Below, in pieces: positions 44,694-54,090 of a stretch of 64,000 bases of DNA. How positions within the stretch are numbered: the first letter of the stretch is position 1; each line of letters opens with the position of its first letter. The translations under genes were made by a program, and so were the position numbers. The notes under the pieces are model-generated. The model was not told where the DNA came from, ran no database searches, and worked only from the letters and a program-made list of their open reading frames with translations. This stretch comes from Dyella sp. AtDHG13 (GTDB lineage Bacteria; Pseudomonadota; Gammaproteobacteria; Xanthomonadales; Rhodanobacteraceae): the NCBI RefSeq assembly GCF_003201105.1, contig NZ_QICJ01000018.1, forward strand, positions 17,691 through 81,690. Direction: 5' to 3'.

Positions 44694-46124
44694 TTACTGC
44701 AACAGCTTGAGCACCTGCTGCGGGTTGGAGTTGGCCTGGGCCAGCACCGAGATACCCGCCTGCTGGAGCACCTGCGCCTTGCTGAGGTTGGCCGTCTCGG
44801 CCGCGAAGTCCGCGTCGCGGATGGTCGACTGCGAGGCCTGCAGGTTGGTGGTCTGCGCGGCCACCGTGGAGATCGTCGACTGGAAGCGGTTCTGCACCGC
44901 ACCCAGCTGGGCAGCGAAGTCGCTGACCGTCTTCAGCGCCACGTCCACGCGGGAGATCAGGTCGTTGGCCGAATCCACCGTCGACACGCTGCCGTTCGCC
45001 AGCGAACCGCCCGACGTGGCCGCCGTGCCCTGGGTGTAGGCCGTGCCGGCATTGACGTCCTTCGCCGCGGCGCCGATCACCTGGCCCTTGGCGTCGCCCA
45101 CGTTCAGCGCGCCGGCGGAGTAGAAGTTGATGCCGTTGCCCGCACCGTTCACCGCGGCGCTCACGCCCGTGATGCCGGCGGCGTTGATGGCGTCGGACAC
45201 GTCCTGCAGGCTCTTGGCGCTGCTCAGGTCGATGGCCGTGCCATTGATGGTCAGGCCTTCCTTCGACAGGTCGCCGGTGGAGGACACCGCCGCGGTCGAG
45301 GCGCCGTTGCCGCTGGCCGCCACCGTGGCCGGCAGGCCGAGCGTGGTGGCCGCGGCGCCGCCGAAGTCGATGGCGTTGGTGGCCGAACCGTTGGTGATCT
45401 TCAGCTCGCCCGTGGTGCTGTCCACCGTGGCGATGGAGCTGCCGGCCGCCGTGTTGATGGCGTTGGCCAGGTCGCTCACCGTGTGGTACGTGCCCGCGGC
45501 GACGTTGGTGGTGGTGGTGCCGCCGTCGGTGGAGACGGTCAGGCCGCCCGCGGCGATGGTGATGCCCTTGAACGCGTTGCTGATGTCGCCCGAGGACACT
45601 TCCGACACCTTGCCCATGGCGCTCGCCTTGACGCTGGTGCCCAGGCTGACCGAGATGGTCTGGCCGACGTTGGCGCCGATCTGGAAGCTCTTGGTCTGCA
45701 TGGAGCCGTCCAGCACGTTCGAGCCGTTGAACGTGGTCTGGTTGGCGATGCGGGTGATTTCCGCCAGGCGCTGCTGCACTTCCTGGTCGATCGAGGAACG
45801 GTCGGCGTCGGTGTAGGTGCCGTTGGCCGACTGCACCGCGAGGTCACGGATGGCCTGCAGGTTGGCGGTGACCTGGTCCAGCGCGGAACCGGCGGTCTGC
45901 GCCAGGTTGATCGCGTCCGAGGCGTTGGAGCTGGCCTGGCTCAGGCCGCCGATCTGCGTGGTGTAGCGCTGCGAGATCGCGAAGCCGGCGGCGTTATCGG
46001 CGGCGCTGTTGATCTTCATACCCGAGGACAGACGCTGCGTGGCCTGCGACAGCGCGCTCTGCGACTTGGTCAGGTTGTTCTGCGCGTTCAGCGACGAGAT
46101 GTTGGTGTTGATAACGAGAGACAT
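44694..46124 (-). CDS. fliC: Flagellin
   Basis: A 476-residue filament protein. The conserved N-terminal D0/D1 region starts MSLVINTNISSLNAQNNLTK and includes SSGMKINSAADNAAGFAISQ; the C-terminal D1/D0 region has ADFAAETANLSKAQVLQQAG and ends PQQVLKLLQ. The variable D2/D3 region is Ala/Gly/Thr-rich. The start at 46124 follows AGGAGAAA. It has one sigma-28-like promoter and is the only flagellin in the window. Confidence 0.97.
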   Translation of the reverse strand: MSLVINTNISSLNAQNNLTKSQSALSQATQRLSSGMKINSAADNAAGFAISQRYTTQIGGLSQASSNASDAINLAQTAGSALDQVTANLQAIRDLAVQSANGTYTDADRSSIDQEVQQRLAEITRIANQTTFNGSNVLDGSMQTKSFQIGANVGQTISVSLGTSVKASAMGKVSEVSSGDISNAFKGITIAAGGLTVSTDGGTTTTNVAAGTYHTVSDLANAINTAAGSSIATVDSTTGELKITNGSATNAIDFGGAAATTLGLPATVAASGNGASTAAVSSTGDLSKEGLTINGTAIDLSSAKSLQDVSDAINAAGITGVSAAVNGAGNGINFYSAGALNVGDAKGQVIGAAAKDVNAGTAYTQGTAATSGGSLANGSVSTVDSANDLISRVDVALKTVSDFAAQLGAVQNRFQSTISTVAAQTTNLQASQSTIRDADFAAETANLSKAQVLQQAGISVLAQANSNPQQVLKLLQ

Positions 46125-46219
46125 GGAATTTCTCCTGCGTAACCGGTGACCGGTTGAATGGGCGTTGTTCGTGCCGGCGACCAGGCTCCGTTCGTGGGAT
46201 GCCATCCGCCTCAGTGACT

Positions 46220-46246
46220 TTTTCGACCCTGCCCGGGATTACTTGA
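46220..46246 (-). promoter_or_regulatory. Sigma-28-like promoter of fliC
   Basis: On the minus strand TCAAGTAA (46246-46239), 11 bases, GTCGAAAA (46227-46220): 5/8 and 6/8 matches to the FliA consensus with exact spacing. It is weaker than the other boxes but sits about 96 bases before the fliC ATG, where the promoter is expected. Confidence 0.65.
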
Positions 46247-46399
46247 GCCACTTTTGCCGCCAATCCGTGATGGAGCGCACTGGACAAGGGTTCGCCACCC
46301 GTTCCGCCACCCGATCACTACCGTCAACCTTGCGTGGAGCCTCCTCTCGTTGTGGCGACGGCGCGCCGCCGTTGCCATGTTTCGCGCGATGACCTGCGC

Positions 46400-47626
46400 T
46401 TACTTCAGGTAATTGAACAGGCTCATCGACTTCATCTGCGCAAACATCTGCTGCGATGCCTGCAGGGCCGTCTGCTGCAGCGACAGGTTGCTGATCGCCG
46501 TATAGGCGTCGGCGCCCTGCACATCCGACAGCGCGGACTGGTACGTCACGTTGAGATCCTGGTACGCACCCTGCTGCTGTTGCAGCGTGTCCAGGCGGCC
46601 GCCGATGGACACCTGCACCGAGCTGATCGCCGACTGCGTCTGGTCGATGGATTCGATCTGGCGGCTCATCACGTTGGTGAGCTGCGTGTCGCTGGCGCCG
46701 CTTTGCAGCGCGCTGATCATGGTGTTCAAGGTGCTGAAGATGTCCTGCTGCCCGCCCGTGCTCACCGACACCGTGTCGCCCGCCGCGGGCGTACCGCTCA
46801 TGGCGATGTTCATGCCGTTGAAGCTGATCGAGCCACCGTCGGTGTAGGTGCCGCCCACCGGGTTGCCGCTGCTGTCGAGCACGGCGTTGCCGTTCGCGTC
46901 GGTGGCCGTCCAGGCGCCGCCCGCGGCGAAGGTGATGGTGTAGCCGCCGCCGCTGGCCGCCTTGGTGCTGTTCCACGCCGACAGGTCGGTGACGCTGTTG
47001 CTGCCGACCACCAGCGTGCCGGTGTTCGCGCTGCCCGCGCTGGCCTGGAACGAGCCGTTGCCGTTGGGGATGTTCATGAACAGGCCCGAGCCCGGATCGC
47101 TGGTCGCCACCTGCATGCCCGAACCCACCGCCGAACGCTGCTGGCTGTCGTTGCCGCCGTAGCTCACTGTGCCGTTGGCATCCACCTGGAACGGCGTCTT
47201 GGTGGTGCTGGTGCCGGCGAACAGCGCATTGCCGTTGCTGTCGGTGGTGTTGGCCAGCTGCACGAGCTGGTCGTGGATCTGGCTGAGCTGGCTGGCGATG
47301 CTCTTGCGGTCGCTGTCGGAAAGGGTGCCGTTGACGGCCTGCAAGGCCAGCGTGCGCGCGGTGTCGAGCACGCTGTTGATCGAGCTGAGCGTGCTCGCTT
47401 CGGTATTGAGCCGCGTGGTGGCCGAGTCGATGGTGCTCGAATACTGCGCGTTGGTGGAGATGACGTGGTTGAGGCTCACCACCTGCCCCGCGCCCGCCGG
47501 GTCGTCCGAGGCCACGTTGATGCGGTTGCCGGTGGACACCTGGTTCTGCGTCGCCGCCAGCGCGCTCTGCTGGCTGATCATGCTGTTGAGCGATTGCTGG
47601 TACATCCAGCTCGTGGAAAGGCGCAT
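46400..47626 (-). CDS. flgL: Hook-filament junction protein FlgL
   Basis: A 408-residue HAP3 with flagellin-like ends: MRLSTSWMYQQSLNSMISQQ and INVASDDPAGAGQVVSLNHV at the N-terminus, AISNLSLQQTALQASQQMFA near the C-terminus. It is 11 bases after flgK. FlgN (61887-62333) is its expected chaperone. Confidence 0.95.
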   Translation of the reverse strand: MRLSTSWMYQQSLNSMISQQSALAATQNQVSTGNRINVASDDPAGAGQVVSLNHVISTNAQYSSTIDSATTRLNTEASTLSSINSVLDTARTLALQAVNGTLSDSDRKSIASQLSQIHDQLVQLANTTDSNGNALFAGTSTTKTPFQVDANGTVSYGGNDSQQRSAVGSGMQVATSDPGSGLFMNIPNGNGSFQASAGSANTGTLVVGSNSVTDLSAWNSTKAASGGGYTITFAAGGAWTATDANGNAVLDSSGNPVGGTYTDGGSISFNGMNIAMSGTPAAGDTVSVSTGGQQDIFSTLNTMISALQSGASDTQLTNVMSRQIESIDQTQSAISSVQVSIGGRLDTLQQQQGAYQDLNVTYQSALSDVQGADAYTAISNLSLQQTALQASQQMFAQMKSMSLFNYLK

Positions 47627-47637
47627 GGTGGGTTTCC

Positions 47638-49515
47638 TTACGCGGTCTGGATGGCGGAGATCAGGCTGCTGAAGATGGTCTGCGCGGTGGAGATCACCTG
47701 CGCGGACGCCTGGTAGGCCTGCTGGTACCGGACCATGTTGGCGGCCTCCTCGTCGAGGTTCACGCCGGACACGCTCTGCTGTGCGGACATGGCCTGGTTG
47801 TACAGGCTGGTCTGCGTGGTGAGGTTGGTCGCGGCCTGGCTGCCCACCGTGCCGATGCTGGTGGTGAGCGTGCCGTAGGCATCGATGATGGACTGCGTGC
47901 CGCCGTTCAACACCTTGGCATTGGCCAGCCCCGCCAGCGCGAGCGCGTTGCTGGTGTCGTTGAGGCCGTTGCTGTTCACGCCGATGCTGAACTTGTCGTT
48001 CGCCGCCGGCGTGCCGGACGGCGTCACGCTCCAGCCGTTCGCGCTGATGGTCTGCCCCGGCGCATAGCTGCCGCTGGCAAGCACGTTGCCCGCGCTGTCG
48101 GTGACCTGATAGCTGCCGGCCGACGGAAAACTGACGGTGGCGCCGCTGAGCAGCGCGGCATTAGTGGGATCGGTCACCGTGACCGCACCGATGGCGCCGG
48201 TGCCGGTATTGCTGCTCGCCGCCGTGGCGTTCAACGCAGCGGCGGCGGCGATGCCGTTGGGGTCGGTCATAGTCAGCGCCAGGCCGGTGGCAGCCTGCCG
48301 CGTGGGCTGGATCTGGAAGGTGTCGCCGGCCTGCGCGGCGCCCGACAGCGAGAAGGTCATGCCGCCGGCCGAATACGTGCCGTCCGGGTTCGCCGTCATC
48401 GCCACGCTCTGGCCCGCCGTGGTCGCCAGGTTCCAGTTGCTGCCGTCGTAGCTCAGCACGTAGTCCGAACCGGTGAGCTGCGAGGCATCGCTGATGCTGG
48501 CCGACACGCTGGCCGTGCCCTTGTTGAGGTTGCTGGGCAGCACGGCCGGCGACGGCACGCTGAACATCGCCCCGCCCTGCTTGCCGTTGAGGTCCAGGCC
48601 CTTGGATTGCTGCGCGTTGACGCTGGTGGCCAGCCCCACGGCGGCCTGGCCCAGCTGGTTCTGCACGCTGTCCAGCACGTTGCTGCGATAGCTCAGCAAC
48701 GAACCGAGCATGCCGCCGCTCAGCTGGCTGCTGATCACCGTGCCGGTGCTGTCGAGCACTTCGGTGCGCGAGGCGTCGTACTGGTTGTTGCCGGTCTGCA
48801 GCGCGAACGACTTGTCGCCGCTTACCAGCGCCTGCCCGCTGGAGGAGTACACGCTGATGGTGTTGTCGCTCTGCACGTAGGCGGAAACACCCAGGTAGCC
48901 CGACATGGTCTGCACGAGGTTGTCGCGCTGGTCGAGCAGGTCGTTGGGCACGTTGTTGCCCGCCGCGTGGATCTTGGCGTTGATGTCCGCCAGGTTGCTG
49001 GCGACGTTGTTGATGCTGTCGATCGTGGTCTTGATCTGCGCATTCACCTGGCTCTGCTGCGCGGTGAGCTGCTGGCCCAGGGTGTTGAACACGGCGACCA
49101 TCTGGCTGGCGCTGCCCAGCAGCGACTGGCGGCTCGACGCCACGCCGGGCGTGTTCGCCACCGTGCTGAACGCGCCGTAGAAACTGTCCAGCGCACTCTG
49201 CAGGTTGCCGCTGGCGCTGAGCGCGCTGTTGAGCGTCGTCGCCAGGTTGTTGGTGGTGGTCGCGCCCTGCATGCCGGAGTTGGCGGTCCACAGCGCGGAG
49301 GTCAGGAAATCGCTGTAGGCGCGCTGCACGGCCTGCACGTTCACGCCGCTGCCCAGTGTGTAGTTGCCGCTGCCCGTGGTGATGGCCTCGGTCTGCAGCA
49401 CGGTCTGGCGGCTATAGCCCGTCGTGTTGACGTTGGAGATGTTGTTGCCGACGGTGGTCAGCGCCACTTGAGCGGCATTGAGCCCTGAGGCGCCGATGCT
49501 GAGAAGGTTAGACAT
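47638..49515 (-). CDS. flgK: Hook-filament junction protein FlgK
   Basis: A 625-residue HAP1. The N-terminal axial motif (LLSIGASGLNAAQVALTTVG, NNISNVNTTGYSRQ) and C-terminal motif (GVNLDEEAANMVRYQQAYQA) are intact. Its middle part is variable and Ala/Thr/Ser-rich. It starts 20 bases after flgJ ends. Confidence 0.96.
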   Translation of the reverse strand: MSNLLSIGASGLNAAQVALTTVGNNISNVNTTGYSRQTVLQTEAITTGSGNYTLGSGVNVQAVQRAYSDFLTSALWTANSGMQGATTTNNLATTLNSALSASGNLQSALDSFYGAFSTVANTPGVASSRQSLLGSASQMVAVFNTLGQQLTAQQSQVNAQIKTTIDSINNVASNLADINAKIHAAGNNVPNDLLDQRDNLVQTMSGYLGVSAYVQSDNTISVYSSSGQALVSGDKSFALQTGNNQYDASRTEVLDSTGTVISSQLSGGMLGSLLSYRSNVLDSVQNQLGQAAVGLATSVNAQQSKGLDLNGKQGGAMFSVPSPAVLPSNLNKGTASVSASISDASQLTGSDYVLSYDGSNWNLATTAGQSVAMTANPDGTYSAGGMTFSLSGAAQAGDTFQIQPTRQAATGLALTMTDPNGIAAAAALNATAASSNTGTGAIGAVTVTDPTNAALLSGATVSFPSAGSYQVTDSAGNVLASGSYAPGQTISANGWSVTPSGTPAANDKFSIGVNSNGLNDTSNALALAGLANAKVLNGGTQSIIDAYGTLTTSIGTVGSQAATNLTTQTSLYNQAMSAQQSVSGVNLDEEAANMVRYQQAYQASAQVISTAQTIFSSLISAIQTA

Positions 49516-49535
49516 GCGTCATTCCAGGGACAGGG

Positions 49536-50504
49536 TTACTCGGATGAGATCGGCGCGGCGCCGGCGTTCTTGAGGCCGGCCTGCTCGATGGCGGCCAGGG
49601 CTTGCTTCATCTGCGGGCTGTTGGCGATCGCAATGATCTTTTGCGCGTAGGACGGGTCGGTGGCGTAACCGCCATTGACCAGGCCCTTGGCGAAACCCAC
49701 GACGTCTTCGCCGTGGTTGAGCGCCTTGGCGTAGCGCGGGTTGTTGGCGAGCAGCTGGGCGTAGTCGTCGAACGACTGGCCGGGGTTGTCGTAGGAGCGG
49801 AATTGCGCGCGCTTCTGCACCGGCACGCCGCCTTCGAATTCCAGCGTCTTGACGCTCACCTTGTCGCCGTCCCAGCTGCTGCCGGCCTTCATGCCGAACA
49901 GGTTGTTGCTGGTGTCGCCGTTGGAATGCGTGGGCAAGTGCTTGCCCCACTGCGTTTCCAGCGCGGCCTGCGCCAGGATGGCGCGCACCGACACGCCGAG
50001 CTTGTCCGCCGCCTGCTGCGCATATGGCGCCAGTTGCTTGACGAAATCCGTGGCGTCCTTGGGCAGCAGCTTGAGCACCTTCTCGCCGGTGTTGCGCGCC
50101 GCGCTGGCCACCGAGTTCAGACGCTGCTGCCAGCTGTCACCGGACGCGCCGGACGTAGCGCTGGTCGCGCCATCGGACGAACCACCCAGCGCGCCGCCCA
50201 GCTGCTTCATCAGCATCTGCGCGATGCCGATGCCGTTGCCGCCCTGCGACAGCTGCACCGAGAGCTGCTGGTCGAACATGTCGCGCCACTGGTTGCCGGC
50301 CTCGCTGTCGAGGAGGCCATCGCCGCTGCTGGCGTCGCGCATCGACTTCAGCATCATCTGCGTGAAGATCGACTCGAATTGCTTGGCCACCGCCGGCAAC
50401 GCGGCCTTGGCGTCGCTCTGCGCGGTCTGGCGCAGCGCCGCGAAGCCGGACAGATCGGTCCAGGTGTTGAGGCTGTTGGCGGCATCCCCTGTGAGGCTGT
50501 TCAT
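49536..50504 (-). CDS. flgJ: Rod cap and peptidoglycan hydrolase FlgJ
   Basis: A 322-residue dual-domain FlgJ. The N-terminal rod-scaffold domain (ALPAVAKQFESIFTQMMLKS, QWRDMFDQQLSVQLSQGGNG) and the C-terminal glucosaminidase-type domain (ILAQAALETQWGKH with candidate catalytic Glu183, then NLFGMKAGSSWDGD) are both present. The start at 50504 follows GGAGGG. The region around this start is duplicated in inverted orientation just upstream (50600-50650). Confidence 0.95.
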   Translation of the reverse strand: MNSLTGDAANSLNTWTDLSGFAALRQTAQSDAKAALPAVAKQFESIFTQMMLKSMRDASSGDGLLDSEAGNQWRDMFDQQLSVQLSQGGNGIGIAQMLMKQLGGALGGSSDGATSATSGASGDSWQQRLNSVASAARNTGEKVLKLLPKDATDFVKQLAPYAQQAADKLGVSVRAILAQAALETQWGKHLPTHSNGDTSNNLFGMKAGSSWDGDKVSVKTLEFEGGVPVQKRAQFRSYDNPGQSFDDYAQLLANNPRYAKALNHGEDVVGFAKGLVNGGYATDPSYAQKIIAIANSPQMKQALAAIEQAGLKNAGAAPISSE

Positions 50505-50650
50505 GGTCCCTCCGTGCTCGCCGCCGGGAGCTGTTTGCATGCAGGCCAAGGAAGAGCGAGGGCGTGTATGTCAATACACAACCGAGCGATGACGCGGGAC
50601 TGCACGCAAACAGACCCGGCGGAGGGCATGGAGGGGCCGTGAACAGACTC
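50493..50650. repeat. Inverted duplication of the flgJ start region
   Basis: Arms 50493-50544 and 50600-50650 are reverse complements with few mismatches over about 51 bases. The left arm contains the flgJ ribosome-binding site and start (GGAGGGACCATGAACAG), the right arm an inverted near-copy (GGAGGGGCCGTGAACAG). The 55-base centre has further dyads (GCGTGTA/TACAC). The right arm has no gene behind it. Confidence 0.8.
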
Positions 50651-50658
50651 TGGCGCCA

Positions 50659-51828
50659 TCAGATCACCACCAGCTCCGCATGGAGCGCGCCGGCCTGCTT
50701 CAGCGCCTGCAGGATGGAGATGAGATCGGTCGGCGAGGCGCCCACCTGGTTCACCGCGCGCACAATGGTGTCGAGGTTGGTGCCCGGGCCGAACTTGAAC
50801 ATGTGGCCGCCGTCCTCGCTGACCTGCACGTCGCTCTGCGGCACCACCACGGTCTGGCCGCCGCGGCTGAAGGGCGCGGGCTGCGATACCTGCGGATTCT
50901 CGGAGATGGTCACCTGGATGGAGCCATGCGCCACCGCCGCCGGCGTTACGCGCACGTCGGCGCCGATCACCACCGTGCCGGTGCGCGAATTGACCACCAC
51001 GCGCGCAGGCGCATCGCCCGGCGTGACCTCGATGGCCTGGATCGCGCCCAGCCACGCCACGCGCTGGCTGGGATCCTGCGGACCGCGCACGCTCACCGAG
51101 CCGCCGTCCATCGCGCTGGCGGTGCCGGCGCCGTAGGTGCGGTTCACCGCTTCGGCGATGCGCGTGGCCGTGGTGAAGTCGGCCGTGTTGAGGTTGAGCA
51201 CAAGGTCGCCGCCGCTGGAGAACGAGGAAGCCACCGCACGCTCCACCGACGCGCCGTTGGGAATGCGGCCGCTCGCGGAAATGTTCACCTGCACGCTGGA
51301 ACCGCTCTTGCCCGACGCGGTGATGCCGCCCACCACCACGCTGCCCTGCGCCATCGCATAGACGTTGCCGTCCGCACCGCGCAGTGGCGTCATCAGCAGT
51401 TCGCCGCCGCGGATGCTCTTGGCGTTGCCGATGGAGGCCACGGTGACGTCGATGACCTGGCCCGGCTTGGCGAACGGCGGCAGCTGCGCGGTAACCGTCA
51501 CGGCCGCCGCGTTCTTCAGCTGCGGACGCACGTTGGCCGGCACGGTGATGCCGAACTGCACCAGCATGTTTTCCAGACTTTGCGTGGTGAATGGCGCCTG
51601 CGTGGTCTGGTCGCCGCTGCCGTCCAGGCCCACCACCAGGCCGTAGCCGATCAGCTGGTTGCTGCGCACGCCCGCCACCTGCACCAGGTCGCGGATCTTG
51701 TCCGCGTGCGCGGGCTGGTTCACCGAAAGGCAGGCGCACAGCACGATGGCCGCGGTGCGCAGCGCTGTTGCCGCGCGCTCGCGGGCGCGAAGGAGCGTGG
51801 CGTGCGTGAAGAGGCGGCGGATGTTCAT
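50659..51828 (-). CDS. flgI: Flagellar P-ring protein FlgI
   Basis: A 389-residue periplasmic P-ring subunit with a signal peptide (cut after QPAHA, near residue 43) and the conserved start [31 protein letters not shown]. The start at 51828 overlaps the flgH stop by ATGA. FlgA (60789-61481) is its expected assembly chaperone. Confidence 0.96.
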   Translation of the reverse strand: MNIRRLFTHATLLRARERAATALRTAAIVLCACLSVNQPAHADKIRDLVQVAGVRSNQLIGYGLVVGLDGSGDQTTQAPFTTQSLENMLVQFGITVPANVRPQLKNAAAVTVTAQLPPFAKPGQVIDVTVASIGNAKSIRGGELLMTPLRGADGNVYAMAQGSVVVGGITASGKSGSSVQVNISASGRIPNGASVERAVASSFSSGGDLVLNLNTADFTTATRIAEAVNRTYGAGTASAMDGGSVSVRGPQDPSQRVAWLGAIQAIEVTPGDAPARVVVNSRTGTVVIGADVRVTPAAVAHGSIQVTISENPQVSQPAPFSRGGQTVVVPQSDVQVSEDGGHMFKFGPGTNLDTIVRAVNQVGASPTDLISILQALKQAGALHAELVVI

Positions 51829-52511
51829 CAGTACGGCATCCACTTCGAGCTGAAGAAGCGCGACAGCCAGCCCTGCGTGTTCGCATCGGCCAGCGCGCCC
51901 TTGCCGGTGTAGCCGATCTGCGCATCGGCCACGCGCGTGGACGGCACGCTGTTGTCCTGCAGGATGTCCTGCGGGCGCACGATACCGGCGATGCGGATCT
52001 GTTCCTGGCCCTGGTTGATGGTGACCATCTTCTCGCCGCGCACCAGCAGGTTGCCGTTGGAGAGGCGCTGCGCCACGGTCACCGTGATCGAGCCGGTGAG
52101 CTGGTTGCTCTGGCTGCTGTCGCCGCTGCCGTCGAAGGCGCGGTTGCCGTTGAGGCTGGTGTCCGCCGTCTGCCCGGCGACCTTGAGCGTATGGCCCAGG
52201 ATGCTCGGCGCGGAGATGGTGCTGGTGTCCTTCTTGCTGGTGTTGGTGGTGGCCTTTTTCGAGGCCTGCGTGCTTTCCACCAGTGTGATGGTGAGGATGT
52301 CGCCCACGCGGTGCGCGCGCGCATCGTTAAACAGTTCCATGCCCTGGTCGGCGTGATAGATCGAACCGTCGGTCGGCGGCGGCGCCGTCTGCTCCGCCGG
52401 CATGGTGGCCGCCCACTGGTGATCGTCGCGCGCCGGCTGCATGCCGCAGCCCGCCAGCGCGGCCAGGGCCAGCGCAAGGCCGATGCGAGGAAGGGAATGG
52501 AAGGACGCCAT
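51828..52511 (-). CDS. flgH: Flagellar L-ring lipoprotein FlgH
   Basis: A 227-residue outer-membrane lipoprotein with the lipobox LAGC (cysteine near 22) and the L-ring core [38 protein letters not shown]. An alternative GTG start at 52523 would overlap the flgG stop. Confidence 0.95.
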   Translation of the reverse strand: MASFHSLPRIGLALALAALAGCGMQPARDDHQWAATMPAEQTAPPPTDGSIYHADQGMELFNDARAHRVGDILTITLVESTQASKKATTNTSKKDTSTISAPSILGHTLKVAGQTADTSLNGNRAFDGSGDSSQSNQLTGSITVTVAQRLSNGNLLVRGEKMVTINQGQEQIRIAGIVRPQDILQDNSVPSTRVADAQIGYTGKGALADANTQGWLSRFFSSKWMPY

Positions 52512-52519
52512 GGCGGTTC

Positions 52520-53305
52520 TCACATCTTGTCGGTCAGGTCTTGCAGCATCTGGTCGGTGCTGCTGATGGCCTTGGAATTCATTTCGTAGGTGCGCTGCGT
52601 CTCGATCATGTTGACCATCTCGGCCACCACGTTGACGTTGGAGGATTCGAGCGAACCCTGCGCCAGCGAACCCATGCCGTTGAGCGCGGGCTGTCCGGTC
52701 TGCGGCGCGCCGCTGGACACGGTTTCCACGTACAGGTTCTGGCCCATCGGCTGCAGGCCGGCGGGGTTGATGAAATCAGCCAGCTGCAGCGTGCCCAGCG
52801 TCTGCGGCGTGGCCGACGCATTGGTGGTGGCCGACACGGTGCCGTCGGTGCCGATGGTGAGGCTCTGCACGTTGGCCGGCACGGTGATGGCCGGCTCCAG
52901 CGGATAGCCGTCCGCCGTGACCAGCTGGCCGTTGGGATCGGTATGCAGCGAGCCGTCGCGCGTATAGGCCACGGTGCCGTCGGGCATGCTCACCTGCAGG
53001 AAGCCGCGGCCCTGGATGGCCACGTCCAGCGAGTTGCCGGTCTGCGTGATGCTGCCCTCGGTGAACAGCTTTTCGTTGGCGATCACCTTGACGCCGGTGC
53101 CGAGCATGAGGCCGGACGGCGACACGGTCTGCTCCGTGGTCTGCCCGCCGGGCTGGCCCTTGTTCTGGTACATCAGGTCCTGGAACGACGCGCGCGAACT
53201 CTTGAACGCGGTGGTGTTGGCGTTGGCCAGGTTGTTGGAGATCACGTCCATGCGCGTCTGCTGCGCATCGAGGCCGGTCTTGGCGATCCAGAGGGAAGAA
53301 AACAT
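52520..53305 (-). CDS. flgG: Distal rod protein FlgG
   Basis: A 261-residue axial protein with [20 protein letters not shown] and [20 protein letters not shown] at the N-terminus and [20 protein letters not shown] at the C-terminus. Its length is standard for FlgG. It follows flgF by 29 bases. Confidence 0.96.
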   Translation of the reverse strand: MFSSLWIAKTGLDAQQTRMDVISNNLANANTTAFKSSRASFQDLMYQNKGQPGGQTTEQTVSPSGLMLGTGVKVIANEKLFTEGSITQTGNSLDVAIQGRGFLQVSMPDGTVAYTRDGSLHTDPNGQLVTADGYPLEPAITVPANVQSLTIGTDGTVSATTNASATPQTLGTLQLADFINPAGLQPMGQNLYVETVSSGAPQTGQPALNGMGSLAQGSLESSNVNVVAEMVNMIETQRTYEMNSKAISSTDQMLQDLTDKM

Positions 53306-53334
53306 CGGTCAGTCCTTGCGATTGAGCGGCAGCT

Positions 53335-54075
53335 TTAGTTCGCCTGCAGCAGCTTGAGGCTGGAATCGGCGTTGTCCTCGGAGGTCTTGATGGACTTCAC
53401 CTGCATGTCGTACTGGCGCGACAGCGCGATCATCTTCACCAGCTCGGACGAAGGGTTGACGTTGCTGCCTTCGAGTTCGCCGGCGTTGATGGTGACGGTG
53501 TCGTCGATGGCGGCCGTGCTGCCGTCGCTCATGTGCATCAGGCCGTCCGAACCCTGCGTCATCTGCGCCACGTCCGGGTTGACCAGCTTGATGCGGTCGA
53601 TCTGCGACACGGAGTTGGGCCCCTGCCCCTGCGGCACCGTGGAGATGGTGCCGTCGGAGCCGATGCTGATGTCCGTGGCCGGCGGAATGGTGATGGGCCC
53701 GGAACCGCCCATCACCGGATTGCCGCGCGAATCCGTCAGCCCGCCGTCGGCGGTGAGCTGAAGGTCACCCGCGCGCGTATACGCTTCCGAACCGTCCGGC
53801 GCCTGCACCGCGATGAAGCCGTCGCCGCGCACCGAGATATCCAACGCGCGGCCGGTGTTGATCGGCGAGCCCTGCGTGGTGCTCTGCCCGATGCCCTGCG
53901 CCACCGCGTTGATGCGCGCCGGCTGGCCATCGCCCAGCACCGGCACGCTCTGGAACGCGGAGAGCTGGCTCTTGAATCCCACCGTGGAGGCGTTGGCCAG
54001 GTTGTGGCTCACCGCTTCCTGGGCGCGCATGATCTGCGTCGCCCCGGTCATCGCTACGTAGACGGAACGGTCCAT
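53335..54075 (-). CDS. flgF: Proximal rod protein FlgF
   Basis: A 246-residue rod protein starting MDRSVYVAMTGATQIMRAQE, with SHNLANASTVGFKSQLSAFQ and a C-terminal NPSSELVKMIALSRQYDMQV. It lies 15 bases after flgE. Confidence 0.95.
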   Translation of the reverse strand: MDRSVYVAMTGATQIMRAQEAVSHNLANASTVGFKSQLSAFQSVPVLGDGQPARINAVAQGIGQSTTQGSPINTGRALDISVRGDGFIAVQAPDGSEAYTRAGDLQLTADGGLTDSRGNPVMGGSGPITIPPATDISIGSDGTISTVPQGQGPNSVSQIDRIKLVNPDVAQMTQGSDGLMHMSDGSTAAIDDTVTINAGELEGSNVNPSSELVKMIALSRQYDMQVKSIKTSEDNADSSLKLLQAN

Positions 54076-54090
54076 GGCGGCCTGCCGCTA

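Noticed and set aside
42972..46142. A 1056-residue plus-strand frame opposite fliD and fliC
   Set aside because: It is a shadow of two well-defined minus-strand genes and the spacer between them; composition is His/Arg/Gly-rich with no domain.
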